This document shows, one piece after another, positions 1-12,065 of a DNA stretch of 64,000 nt (its first letter is position 1; every line of letters starts with the position of its first letter). The position numbers and the translations under genes were made by a program. The DNA comes from Amaranthus tricolor (lineage: Eukaryota > Streptophyta > Magnoliopsida > Caryophyllales > Amaranthaceae), in the NCBI RefSeq assembly GCF_026212465.1, contig NC_080057.1:9163398-9227397 (forward strand). The letters run 5' to 3'. The notes beneath the pieces are model-generated. The model saw only the letters and a program-made list of their open reading frames with translations, was not told the origin of the DNA and did not search any database.

Positions 1-477
1 AAGAATGAACGATGAAGAATGAACAAGGATTAATGGTCAATGACGAATGAACGATGAAGAATGAACAAGGATCAATGATCAATGAAGAATGATCGATGAA
101 GAATGAACAAGGATTAATGGTCAATGACGAATGAACAATGAAGAATGAACAAGGATCAATGATCAATGAAGAATGAACGATGAAGAATGAACAAGGATCA
201 ATGCTCAATGAAGAATGAACGATGAAGAATGAACAAGGATCAATTATCAATGACAAATGAACGATGAAGAATGAACACGGATCAATGATCAATGAAGAAT
301 GAACGATGAAGAATGAACAAGGATCAATGATCAATGAAGAATGAACGATGAAGAATGAACAAGGATCAATGCTCAATGACGAATGAACGATGAAGAATGA
401 ACAAGGATCAATGATCAATGAAGAATTAATGATGAAGAATGAACAAGGATTAATGATCAATGAAGAATGAACAAGGA

Positions 478-1625
478 TCAATGATCAATGAAGAATGAAC
501 AAGGATCAATGATCAATGAAGAATGAACGATGAAGAATGAACAAGGATCAATGATCAATGAAGAATGAACGATGAAGAATGAACAAGGATCAATGATCAA
601 TGAAGAATGAACGATGAAGAATGAACAAGGATCAATGATCAATGAAGAATGAACGATGAAGAATGAACAAGGATCAATGATCAATGAAGAATGAACGATG
701 AAGAATGAACAAGGATCAATGATCAATGAAGAATGAACGATGAAGAATGAACAAGGATCAATGATCAATGAAGAATGAACGATGAAGAATGAACAAGGAT
801 CAATGGTCAATGACGAATGAACGATGAAGAATGAACAAGGATCAATGATAAATGAAGAATGAACGATGAAGAATGAACAAGGATCAATGATCAATGAAGA
901 ATGAACGATGAAGAATGAACAAGGATTAATGGTCAATGACGAATGAACGATGAAGAATGAACAAGGATCAATGATCAATGAAGAATGAACGATGAAGAAT
1001 GAACAAGGATCAATGATCAATGAAGAATGAACGATGAAGAATGAACAAGGATCAATGGTCAATGACGAATGAACGATGAAGAATGAACAAGGATCAATGA
1101 TCAATGAAGAATGAACGATGAAGAATGAACAAGGATTAATGATCAATGAAGAATGAACGATGAAGAATGAACAAGGATTAATGGTCAATGACGAATGAAC
1201 GATGAAGAATGAACAAGGATCAATGATCAATGAAGAATGATCGATGAAGAATGAACAAGGATTAATGGTCAATGACGAATGAACAATGAAGAATGAACAA
1301 GGATCAATGATCAATGAAGAATGAACGATGAAGAATGAACAAGGATCAATGCTCAATGAAGAATGAACGATGAAGAATGAACAAGGATCAATTATCAATG
1401 ACAAATGAACGATGAAGAATGAACACGGATCAATGATCAATGAAGAATGAACGATGAAGAATGAACAAGGATCAATGATCAATGAAGAATGAACGATGAA
1501 GAATGAACAAGGATCAATGCTCAATGACGAATGAACGATGAAGAATGAACAAGGATCAATGATCAATGAAGAATTAATGATGAAGAATGAACAAGGATTA
1601 ATGATCAATGAAGAATGAACAAGGA
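478..1625. repeat. 1,148-bp higher-order unit (A-type, copy 1)
   Basis: This unit consists of 26 42-bp units plus two 28-bp units (26x42 + 2x28 = 1,148). The internal order of variants (GGTC, TAATGG, GATCGATG, GCTC, CAATTATC, AACACGG, GAATTAATG) is repeated in the next block. Positions 1-477 are the right-hand part of an earlier copy: position 1 aligns with 1,149, and the AACACGG variant C at 278 aligns with 1,426, both 1,148 apart. Confidence 0.88.
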
Positions 1626-2731
1626 TCAATGATCAATGAAGAATGAACAAGGATCAATGATCAATGAAGAATGAACGATGAAGAATGAACAAGGATCAAT
1701 GATCAATGAAGAATGAACGATGAAGAATGAACAAGGATCAATGATCAATGAAGAATGAACGATGAAGAATGAACAAGGATCAATGATCAATGAAGAATGA
1801 ACGATGAAGAATGAACAAGGATCAATGATCAATGAAGAATGAACGATGAAGAATGAACAAGGATCAATGATCAATGAAGAATGAACGATGAAGAATGAAC
1901 AAGGATCAATGGTCAATGACGAATGAACGATGAAGAATGAACAAGGATCAATGATAAATGAAGAATGAACGATGAAGAATGAACAAGGATCAATGATCAA
2001 TGAAGAATGAACGATGAAGAATGAACAAGGATTAATGGTCAATGACGAATGAACGATGAAGAATGAACAAGGATCAATGATCAATGAAGAATGAACGATG
2101 AAGAATGAACAAGGATCAATGATCAATGAAGAATGAACGATGAAGAATGAACAAGGATCAATGGTCAATGACGAATGAACGATGAAGAATGAACAAGGAT
2201 CAATGATCAATGAAGAATGAACGATGAAGAATGAACAAGGATTAATGATCAATGAAGAATGAACGATGAAGAATGAACAAGGATTAATGGTCAATGACGA
2301 ATGAACGATGAAGAATGAACAAGGATCAATGATCAATGAAGAATGATCGATGAAGAATGAACAAGGATTAATGGTCAATGACGAATGAACAATGAAGAAT
2401 GAACAAGGATCAATGATCAATGAAGAATGAACGATGAAGAATGAACAAGGATCAATGCTCAATGAAGAATGAACGATGAAGAATGAACAAGGATCAATTA
2501 TCAATGACAAATGAACGATGAAGAATGAACAAGGATCAATGATCAATGAAGAATGAACGATGAAGAATGAACAAGGATCAATGATCAATGAAGAATGAAC
2601 GATGAAGAATGAACAAGGATCAATGCTCAATGACGAATGAACGATGAAGAATGAACAAGGATCAATGATCAATGAAGAATTAATGATGAAGAATGAACAA
2701 GGATTAATGATCAATGAAGAATGAACAAGGA
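1626..2731. repeat. 1,106-bp higher-order unit (A-type, copy 2)
   Basis: It has the same variant order as the preceding 1,148-bp unit but is exactly one 42-bp unit shorter. The lost unit lies in the run of consensus units at the low-coordinate end (six instead of seven). The AACACGG substitution of copy 1 is absent here. A whole-unit difference is what unequal exchange or slippage in register would leave. Confidence 0.87.
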
Positions 2732-3375
2732 TCAATGATCAATGAAGAATGAACAAGGATCAATGATCAATGAAGAATGAACGATGAAGAATGAACAAGG
2801 ATCAATGATCAATGAAGAATGAACGATGAAGAATGAACAAGGATCAATGATCAATGAAGAATGAACGATGAAGAATGAACAAGGATCAATGATCAATGAA
2901 GAATGAACGATGAAGAATGAACAAGGATCAATGATCAATGAAGAATGAACGATGAAGAATGAACAAGGATCAATGATCAATGAAGAATGAACGATGAAGA
3001 ATGAACAAGGATCAATGGTCAATGACGAATGAACGATGAAGAATGAACAAGGATCAATGATCAATGAAGAATGAATGATGAAGAATGAACAAGGATCAAT
3101 GCTGAATGAAGAATGAACGATGAAGAATGAACAAGGATCAATAGTCAATGACAAATGAACGATGAAGAATGAACAAGGATCAATGCTCAATGAAGAATGA
3201 ACGATGAAGAATGAACAAGGATCAATGATCAATGAAGAATGAACGATGAAGAATGAACAAGGATCAATGCTCAATGACGAATGAACGATGAAGAATGAAC
3301 AAGGATCAATGATCAATGAAGAATTAATGATGAAGAATGAACAAGGATTAATGATCAATGAAGAATGAACAAGGA
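2732..3375. repeat. 644-bp higher-order unit (A-type, shortened copy 3)
   Basis: It has 14 units of 42 bp plus two of 28 bp. It keeps the two ends of the A-type unit (the consensus run on the left; GCTC and GAATTAATG on the right) but lacks the middle set of TAATGG-containing units. It carries its own variants (GCTGAATG near 3,101 and ATAGTC near 3,142). It looks like an internally deleted relative of the two units before it. Confidence 0.8.
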
Positions 3376-3838
3376 TCAATGATCAATGAAGAATGAACAA
3401 GGATCAATGATCAATGAAGAATGAACGATGAAGAATGAACAAGGATCAATGATCAATGAAGAATGAACGATGAAGAATGAGCAAGGATCAATGATCAATG
3501 AAGAATGAACGATGAAGAATGAACAAGGATCAATGATCAATGAAGAATGAACGATGAAGAATGAACAAGGATCAATGATCAATGAAGAATGAACGATGAA
3601 GAATGAACAAGGATCAATGATCAATGAAGAATGAACGATGAAGAATGAACAAGGATCAATGATCAATGAAGAATGAACGATGAAGAATGAACAAGGATCA
3701 ATGGTCAATGACGAATGAACGATGAAGAATGAACAAGGATCAATGATCAATGAAGAATGAACGATGAAGAATGAACAAGGATCAATGATCAATGAAGAAT
3801 GAACGATGAAGAATGAACAAGGATTAATGATCAATGAA

Positions 3839-3922
3839 GAATGAACAAGGATCAATGATCAATGAAGAATGAACAAGGATCAATGATCAATGAAGAATGA
3901 ACAAGGATCAATGATCAATGAA
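3839..3922. repeat. Pure run of 28-bp units (three in a row)
   Basis: Three consecutive b-c units of exactly 28 bp (3,839-3,866, 3,867-3,894, 3,895-3,922) follow a unit that begins with TAATGATC at its c 14-mer. Elsewhere 28-bp units usually occur singly or in pairs, at block edges. Similar short clusters occur near 4,550-4,640 and in the duplicated region near 22,456-22,540. Confidence 0.9.
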
Positions 3923-3964
3923 GAATGAACGATGAAGAATGAACAAGGATCAATGATCAATGAA

Positions 3965-3982
3965 GAATGAATGATCAATGAA
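3965..3982. repeat. 18-bp truncated unit (GAATGAATGATCAATGAA)
   Basis: This is a 28-bp unit that has lost 10 bp (CAAGGATCAA) from the b/c junction. It sits next to 28-bp units. This form, with G at the sixth base, appears here and in its duplicate at 22,582. The more common form has A there (GAATAAATG...). Confidence 0.9.
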
Positions 3983-4682
3983 GAATGAACAAGGATCAAT
4001 GATCAATGAAGAATGAACAAGGATCAATGATCAATGAAGAATGAACGATGAAGAATGAACAAGGATCAATGATCAATGAAGAATGAACGATGAAGAATGA
4101 ACAAGGATCAATGATCAATGAAGAATGAAAGATGAAGAATGAACAAGGATCAATGATCAATGAAGAATGAACGATGAAGAATGAACAAGGATCAATGATC
4201 AATGAAGAATGAACGATGAAGAATGAACAAGGATCAATGATCAATGAAGAATGAACGATGAAGAATGAACAAGGATTAATGATCAATGAAGAATGAACAA
4301 GGATCAATGATCAATGAAGAATGAACAAGGATCAATGATCAATGAAGAATGAACGATGAAGAATGAACAAGGATCAATGATCAATGAAGAATGAACGATG
4401 AAGAATGAACAAGGATCAATGGTCAATGACGAATGAACGATGAAGAATGAACAAGGATCAATGATCAATGAAGAATGAACGATGAAGAATGAACAAGGAT
4501 CAATGATCAATGAAGAATGAACGATGAAGAATCAACAAGGATTAATGATCAATGAAGAATGAACAAGGATCAATGATCAATGAAGAATGAACAAGGATCA
4601 ATGATCAATGAAGAATGAACAAGGATCAATGATCAATGAAGAATGAACGATGAAGAATGAACAAGGATCAATGATCAATGAA

Positions 4683-4700
4683 GAATAAATGATCAATGAA
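4683..4700. repeat. 18-bp truncated unit (GAATAAATGATCAATGAA)
   Basis: It has the same 10-bp loss as the unit at 3,965, with a G-to-A change. It marks the left edge of the 1,614-bp tandem duplication, whose second copy starts with the same unit at 6,297. Confidence 0.9.
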
Positions 4701-6262
4701 GAATGAACAAGGATCAATGATCAATGAAGAATGAACAAGGATCAATGATCAATGAAGAATGAACGATGAAGAATGAACAAGGATCAATGATCAATGAAGA
4801 ATGAACAATGAAGAATGAACAAGGATCAATGATCAATGAAGAATGAAAGATGAAGAATGAACAAGGATCAATGATCAATGAAGAATGAACGATGAAGAAT
4901 GAACAAGGATCAATGATCAATGAAGAATGAACGATGAAGAATGAACAAGGATCAATGATCAATGAAGAATGAACGATGAAGAATGAACAAGGATTAATGA
5001 TCAATGAAGAATGAACAAGGATCAATGATCAATGAAGAATGAACAAGGATCAATGATCAATGAAGAATGAACGATGAAGAATGAACAAGGATCAATGATC
5101 AATGAAGAATGAACGATGAAGAATGAACAAGGATCAATGATCAATGAAGAATGAACGATGAAGAATGAACAAGGATCAATGATCAATGAAGAATGAACGA
5201 TGAAGAATGAACAAGGATCAATGATCAATGAAGAATGAACGTTGAAGAATGAACAAGGATCAATGATCAATGAAGAATGAACGATGAAGAATGAACAAGG
5301 ATCAATGATCAATGAAGAATGAACAAGGATCAATGATAAATGAAGAATGAACGATGAAGAATGAACAAGGATTAATGGTCAATGACGAATGAACGATGAA
5401 GAATGAACAAGGATCAATGATCAATGAAGAATGAACGATGAAGAATGAACAAGGATCAATGGTCAATGAAGAATGAACGATGAAGAATGAACAAGGATCA
5501 ATGATCAATGAAGAATGAACGATGAAGAATGAACAAGGATCAATGATCAATGAAGAATGAACGATGAAGAATGAACAAGGATCAATGATCAATGAAGAAT
5601 GAACGATGAAGAATGAACAAGGATCAATGATCAATGAAGAATGAACAAGGATCAATGATAAATGAAGAATGAACGATGAAGAATGAACAAGGATTAATGG
5701 TCAATGACGAATGAACGATGAAGAATGAACAAGGATCAATGATCAATGAAGAATGAACGATGAAGAATGAACAAGGATCAATGATCAATGAAGAATGAAC
5801 GATGAAGAATGAACAAGGATCAATGGTCAATGACGAATGAACGATGAAGAATGAACAAGGATCAATGATCAATGAAGAATGAACGATGAAGAATGAACAA
5901 GGATTAATGATCAATGAAGAATGAACGATGAAGAATGAACAAGGATTAATGGTCAATGAAGAATGAACGATGAAGAATGAACAAGGATCAATGATTAATG
6001 AAGAATGAATGATAAAGAATGCACAAGGATCAATGATCAATGAAGAATGAACGATGAAGAATGAACAAGGATCAATAGTCAATGACGAATGAACGATGAA
6101 GAATGAACAAGGATCAATGATCAATGAATAATGAACGATGAAGAATGAACAAGGATCAATGATGAATGAAGAATGAACGATGAAGAATGAACAAGGATCA
6201 ATGATCAATGAAGAATGAACGATGAAGAATGAACAAGGATCAATGATCAATGAAGAATGAAC
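4683..6262. repeat. 1,614-bp-offset tandem duplication, copy 1
   Basis: Successive marker variants here (truncated unit 4,683; GAAAGATG near 4,848; AACGTTG near 5,231; GATAAATG near 5,337; AATGCACA near 6,018) recur 1,614 bp downstream. The two copies part at about 6,262/7,876, where copy 1 continues with a 42-bp unit and copy 2 with a 28-bp unit. A difference lies near 5,960, where copy 1 has CAATGAAG after TAATGGT and copy 2 has CAATGACG. Confidence 0.85.
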
Positions 6263-6296
6263 GATGAAGAATGAACAAGGATCAATGATCAATGAA

Positions 6297-6314
6297 GAAT
6301 AAATGATCAATGAA
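6297..6314. repeat. 18-bp truncated unit at the duplication joint
   Basis: It has the same sequence as 4,683-4,700 and lies exactly 1,614 bp downstream. It lies at the joint between the two copies of the tandem duplication. Confidence 0.9.
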
Positions 6315-7876
6315 GAATGAACAAGGATCAATGATCAATGAAGAATGAACAAGGATCAATGATCAATGAAGAATGAACGATGAAGAATGAACAAGGATCA
6401 ATGATCAATGAAGAATGAACAATGAAGAATGAACAAGGATCAATGATCAATGAAGAATGAAAGATGAAGAATGAACAAGGATCAATGATCAATGAAGAAT
6501 GAACGATGAAGAATGAACAAGGATCAATGATCAATGAAGAATGAACGATGAAGAATGAACAAGGATCAATGATCAATGAAGAATGAACGATGAAGAATGA
6601 ACAAGGATTAATGATCAATGAAGAATGAACAAGGATCAATGATCAATGAAGAATGAACAAGGATCAATGATCAATGAAGAATGAACGATGAAGAATGAAC
6701 AAGGATCAATGATCAATGAAGAATGAACGATGAAGAATGAACAAGGATCAATGATCAATGAAGAATGAACGATGAAGAATGAACAAGGATCAATGATCAA
6801 TGAAGAATGAACGATGAAGAATGAACAAGGATCAATGATCAATGAAGAATGAACGTTGAAGAATGAACAAGGATCAATGATCAATGAAGAATGAACGATG
6901 AAGAATGAACAAGGATCAATGATCAATGAAGAATGAACAAGGATCAATGATAAATGAAGAATGAACGATGAAGAATGAACAAGGATTAATGGTCAATGAC
7001 GAATGAACGATGAAGAATGAACAAGGATCAATGATCAATGAAGAATGAACGATGAAGAATGAACAAGGATCAATGGTCAATGAAGAATGAACGATGAAGA
7101 ATGAACAAGGATCAATGATCAATGAAGAATGAACGATGAAGAATGAACAAGGATCAATGATCAATGAAGAATGAACGATGAAGAATGAACAAGGATCAAT
7201 GATCAATGAAGAATGAACGATGAAGAATGAACAAGGATCAATGATCAATGAAGAATGAACAAGGATCAATGATAAATGAAGAATGAACGATGAAGAATGA
7301 ACAAGGATTAATGGTCAATGACGAATGAACGATGAAGAATGAACAAGGATCAATGATCAATGAAGAATGAACGATGAAGAATGAACAAGGATCAATGATC
7401 AATGAAGAATGAACGATGAAGAATGAACAAGGATCAATGGTCAATGACGAATGAACGATGAAGAATGAACAAGGATCAATGATCAATGAAGAATGAACGA
7501 TGAAGAATGAACAAGGATTAATGATCAATGAAGAATGAACGATGAAGAATGAACAAGGATTAATGGTCAATGACGAATGAACGATGAAGAATGAACAAGG
7601 ATCAATGATTAATGAAGAATGAATGATAAAGAATGCACAAGGATCAATGATCAATGAAGAATGAACGATGAAGAATGAACAAGGATCAATAGTCAATGAC
7701 GAATGAACGATGAAGAATGAACAAGGATCAATGATCAATGAATAATGAACGATGAAGAATGAACAAGGATCAATGATGAATGAAGAATGAACGATGAAGA
7801 ATGAACAAGGATCAATGATCAATGAAGAATGAACGATGAAGAATGAACAAGGATCAATGATCAATGAAGAATGAAC
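6297..7876. repeat. 1,614-bp-offset tandem duplication, copy 2
   Basis: This is the second copy of 4,683-6,262 with nearly the same series of variants. AATGCACA recurs near 7,635, and the ATAGTC and GAATAATG units recur near 7,690 and 7,740. Confidence 0.85.
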
Positions 7877-10037
7877 AAGGATCAATGATAAATGAAGAAT
7901 GAACGATGAAGAATGAACAAGGATTAATGGTCAATGACGAATGAACGATGAAGAATGAACAAGGATCAATGATCAATGAAGAATGAACGATGAAGAATGA
8001 ACAAGGATCAATGATCAATGAAGAATGAACGATGAAGAATGAACAAGGATCAATGATCAATGAAGAATGAACGATGAAGAATGAACAAGGATCAATGATC
8101 AATGAAGAATGAACGATGAAGAATGAACAAGGATCAATGCTCAATGAAGAATGAACGATGAAGAATGAACAAGGATCAATTATCAATGACAAATGAACGA
8201 TGAAGAATGAACAAGGATCAATGATCAATGAAGAATGAACGATGAAGAATGAACAAGGATCAATGATCAATGAAGAATGAACGATGAAGAATGAACAAGG
8301 ATCAATGATCAATGAAGAATGAACGATGAAGAATGAACAAGGATTAATGATCAATGAAGAATGAACAAGGATCAATGATCAATGAAGAATGAACAAGGAT
8401 CAATGATCAATGAAGAATGAACGATGAAGAATAAACAAGGATCAATGATCAATGAAGAATGAACGATGAAGAATGAACAAGGATCAATGATCAATGAAGA
8501 ATGAACGATGAAGAATGAACAAGGATCAATGATCAATGAAGAATGAACGATGAAGAATGAACAAGGATCAATGATCAATGAAGAATGAACGTTGAAGAAT
8601 GAACAAGGATCAATGATCAATGAAGAATGAACGATGAAGAATGAACAAGGATCAATGATCAATGAAGAATGAACAAGGATCAATGATAAATGAAGAATGA
8701 ACGATGAAGAATGAACAAGGATTAATGGTCAATGACGAATGAACGATGAAGAATGAACAAGGATCAATGATCAATGAAGAATGAACGATGAAGAATGAAC
8801 AAGGATCAATGATCAATGAAGAATGAACGATGAAGAATGAACAAGGATCAATGATCAATGAAGAATGAACGATGAAGAATGAACAAGGATCAATGATCAA
8901 TGAAGAATGAACGATGAAGAATGAACAAGGATCAATAATCAATGAAGAATGAACGATGAAGAATGAACAAGGATCAATGATCCATGAAGAATGAACAAGG
9001 ATCAATGATAAATGAAGAATGAACGATGAAGAATGAACAAGGATTAATGGTCAATGACGAATGAACGATGAAGAATGAACAAGGATCAATGATCAATGAA
9101 GAATGAACGATGAAGAATGAACAAGGATCAATGATCAATGAAGAATGAACGATGAAGAATGAACAAGGATTAATGATCAATGAAGAATGAACGATGAAGA
9201 ATGAACAAGGATTAATGATTAATGAAGAATGAACGATGAAGAATGAACAAGGATTAATGGTCAATGACGAATGAACGATGAAGAATGAACAAGGATCAAT
9301 GATCAATGAAGAATGATCGATGAAGAATGAACAAGGATTAATGGTCAATGACGAATGAACGATGAAGAATGAACAAGGATCAATGATCAATGAAGAATGA
9401 ACGATGAAGAATGAACAAGGATCAATGCTCAATGAAGAATGAACGATGAAGAATGAACAAGGATCAATTATCAATGACAAATGAACGATGAAGAATGAAC
9501 AAGGATCAATGATCAATGAAGAATGAACGATGAAGAATGAACAAGGATCAATGATCAATGAAGAATGAACGATGAAGAATGAACAAGGATCAATGATCAA
9601 TGAAGAATGAACGATGAAGAATGAACAAGGATCAATGATCAATGAAGAATGAACGTTGAAGAATGAACAAGGATCAATGATCAATGAAGAATGAACGATG
9701 AAGAATGAACAAGGATCAATGATCAATGAAGAATGAACAAGGATCAATGATAAATGAAGAATGAACGATGAAGAATGAACAAGGATTAATGGTCAATGAC
9801 GAATGAACGATGAAGAATGAACAAGGATCAATGATCAATGAAGAATGAACGATGAAGAATGAACAAGGATCAATGATCAATGAAGAATGAACGATGAAGA
9901 ATGAACAAGGATCAATGATCCATGAAGAATGAACGATGAAGAATGAACAAGGATCAATGATCAATGAAGAATGAACGATGAAGAATGAACAAGGATCAAT
10001 AATCAATGAAGAATGAACGATGAAGAATGAACAAGGA

Positions 10038-12065
10038 TCAATGATCCATGAAGAATGAACAAGGATCAATGATAAATGAAGAATGAACGATGAAGAATGA
10101 ACAAGGATTAATGGTCAATGACGAATGAACGATGAAGAATGAACAAGGATCAATGATCAATGAAGAATGAACGATGAAGAATGAACAAGGATCAATGATC
10201 AATGAAGAATGAACGATGAAGAATGAACAAGGATCAATGGTCAATGACGAATGAACGATGAAGAATGAACAAGGATCAATGATCAATGAAGAATGAACGA
10301 TGAAGAATGAACAAGGATTAATGATCAATGAAGAATGAACGATGAAGAATGAACAAGGATTAATGATTAATGAAGAATGAACGATGAAGAATGAACAAGG
10401 ATTAATGGTCAATGACGAATGAACGATGAAGAATGAACAAGGATCAATGATCAATGAAGAATGATCGATGAAGAATGAACAAGGATTAATGGTCAATGAC
10501 GAATGAACGATGAAGAATGAACAAGGATCAATGATCAATGAAGAATGAACGATGAAGAATGAACAAGGATCAATGCTCAATGAAGAATGAACGATGAAGA
10601 ATGAACAAGGATCAATGATCAATGAAGAATGAACGATGAAGAATGAACAAGGATCAATGATCAATGAAGAATGAACGATGAAGAATGAACAAGGATTAAT
10701 GATCAATGAAGAATGAACAAGGATCAATGATCAATGAAGAATGAACAAGGATCAATTATCAATGACAAATGAACGATGAAGAATGAACAAGGATCAATGA
10801 TCAATGAAGAATGAACGATGAAGAATGAACAAGGATCAATGATCAATGAAGAATGAACGATGAAGAATGAACAAGGATCAATGATCAATGAAGAATGAAC
10901 GATGAAGAATGAACAAGGATTAATGATCAATGAAGAATGAACAAGGATCAATGATCAATGAAGAATGAACAAGGATCAATGATCAATGAAGAATGAACGA
11001 TGAAGAATGAACACGGATCAATGATCAATGAAGAATGAACGATGAAGAATGAACAAGGATCAATGATCAATGAAGAATGAACGATGAAGAATGAACAAGG
11101 ATCAATGATCAATGAAGAATGAACGATGAAGAATGAACAAGGATCAATGATCAATGAAGAATGAACGTTGAAGAATGAACAAGGATCAATGATCAATGAA
11201 GAATGAACGATGAAGAATGAACAAGGATCAATGATCAATGAAGAATGAACGATGAAGAATGAACAAGGATCAATGATCAATGAAGAATGAACGATGAAGA
11301 ATGAACAAGGATCAATGATCAATGAAGAATGAACGTTGAAGAATGAACAAGGATCAATGATCAATGAAGAATGAACGATGAAGAATGAACAAGGATCAAT
11401 GATCAATGAAGAATGAACAAGGATCAATGATAAATGAAGAATGAACGATGAAGAATGAACAAGGATTAATGGTCAATGACGAATGAACGATGAAGAATGA
11501 ACAAGGATCAATGATCAATGAAGAATGAACGATGAAGAATGAACAAGGATCAATGATCAATGAAGAATGAACGATGAAGAATGAACAAGGATCAATGATC
11601 AATGAAGAATGAACGATGAAGAATGAACAAGGATCAATGATCAATGAAGAATGAACAAGGATCAATGATAAATGAAGAATGAACGATGAAGAATGAACAA
11701 GGATTAATGGTCAATGACGAATGAACGATGAAGAATGAACAAGGATCAATGATCAATGAAGAATGAACGATGAAGAATGAACAAGGATCAATGATCAATG
11801 AAGAATGAACGATGAAGAATGAACAAGGATCAATGATCAATGAAGAATGAACGATGAAGAATGAACAAGGATCAATGATCCATGAAGAATGAACAAGGAT
11901 CAATGATAAATGAAGAATGAACGATGAAGAATGAACAAGGATTAATGGTCAATGACGAATGAACGATGAAGAATGAACAAGGATCAATGATCAATGAAGA
12001 ATGAACGATGAAGAATGAACAAGGATCAATGATCAATGAAGAATGAACGATGAAGAATGAACAAG
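10038..12065. repeat. 3,780-bp-offset duplication, copy 1
   Basis: The order of 28-bp breaks and variants from 10,038 to about 12,065 is repeated at 13,818-15,845. The offset is exactly 90 x 42 bp. The AACACGG variant at 11,014 is private to this copy, and a GAATAAACG change near 14,074 is private to the other. Confidence 0.82.

Larger units (their letters stand above)
1..8371. repeat. Zone A, first copy (higher-order repeat family A)
   Basis: This zone is marked by variants that I find only here and in 18,325-31,270: the GAATTAATGATG variant of 14-mer a (for example near 425, 1,573, 2,679 and 3,322) and the GAAAGATGAAG variant (near 4,130, 4,850 and 6,460). It lacks the GATCCATG variant that marks zones B and C. 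Positions 1 to about 8,050 recur in the same order and orientation 18.6 kb downstream. Position 1 is already inside that duplicated segment, so the left end lies outside the window. Confidence 0.85.

Noticed and set aside
1626..1629. Overlapping TTGA stop/start between successive minus-strand frames, as in translational coupling
   Set aside because: The overlap recurs because adjacent 28-bp units give the same four bases each time. It is a property of the repeat, not of an operon.
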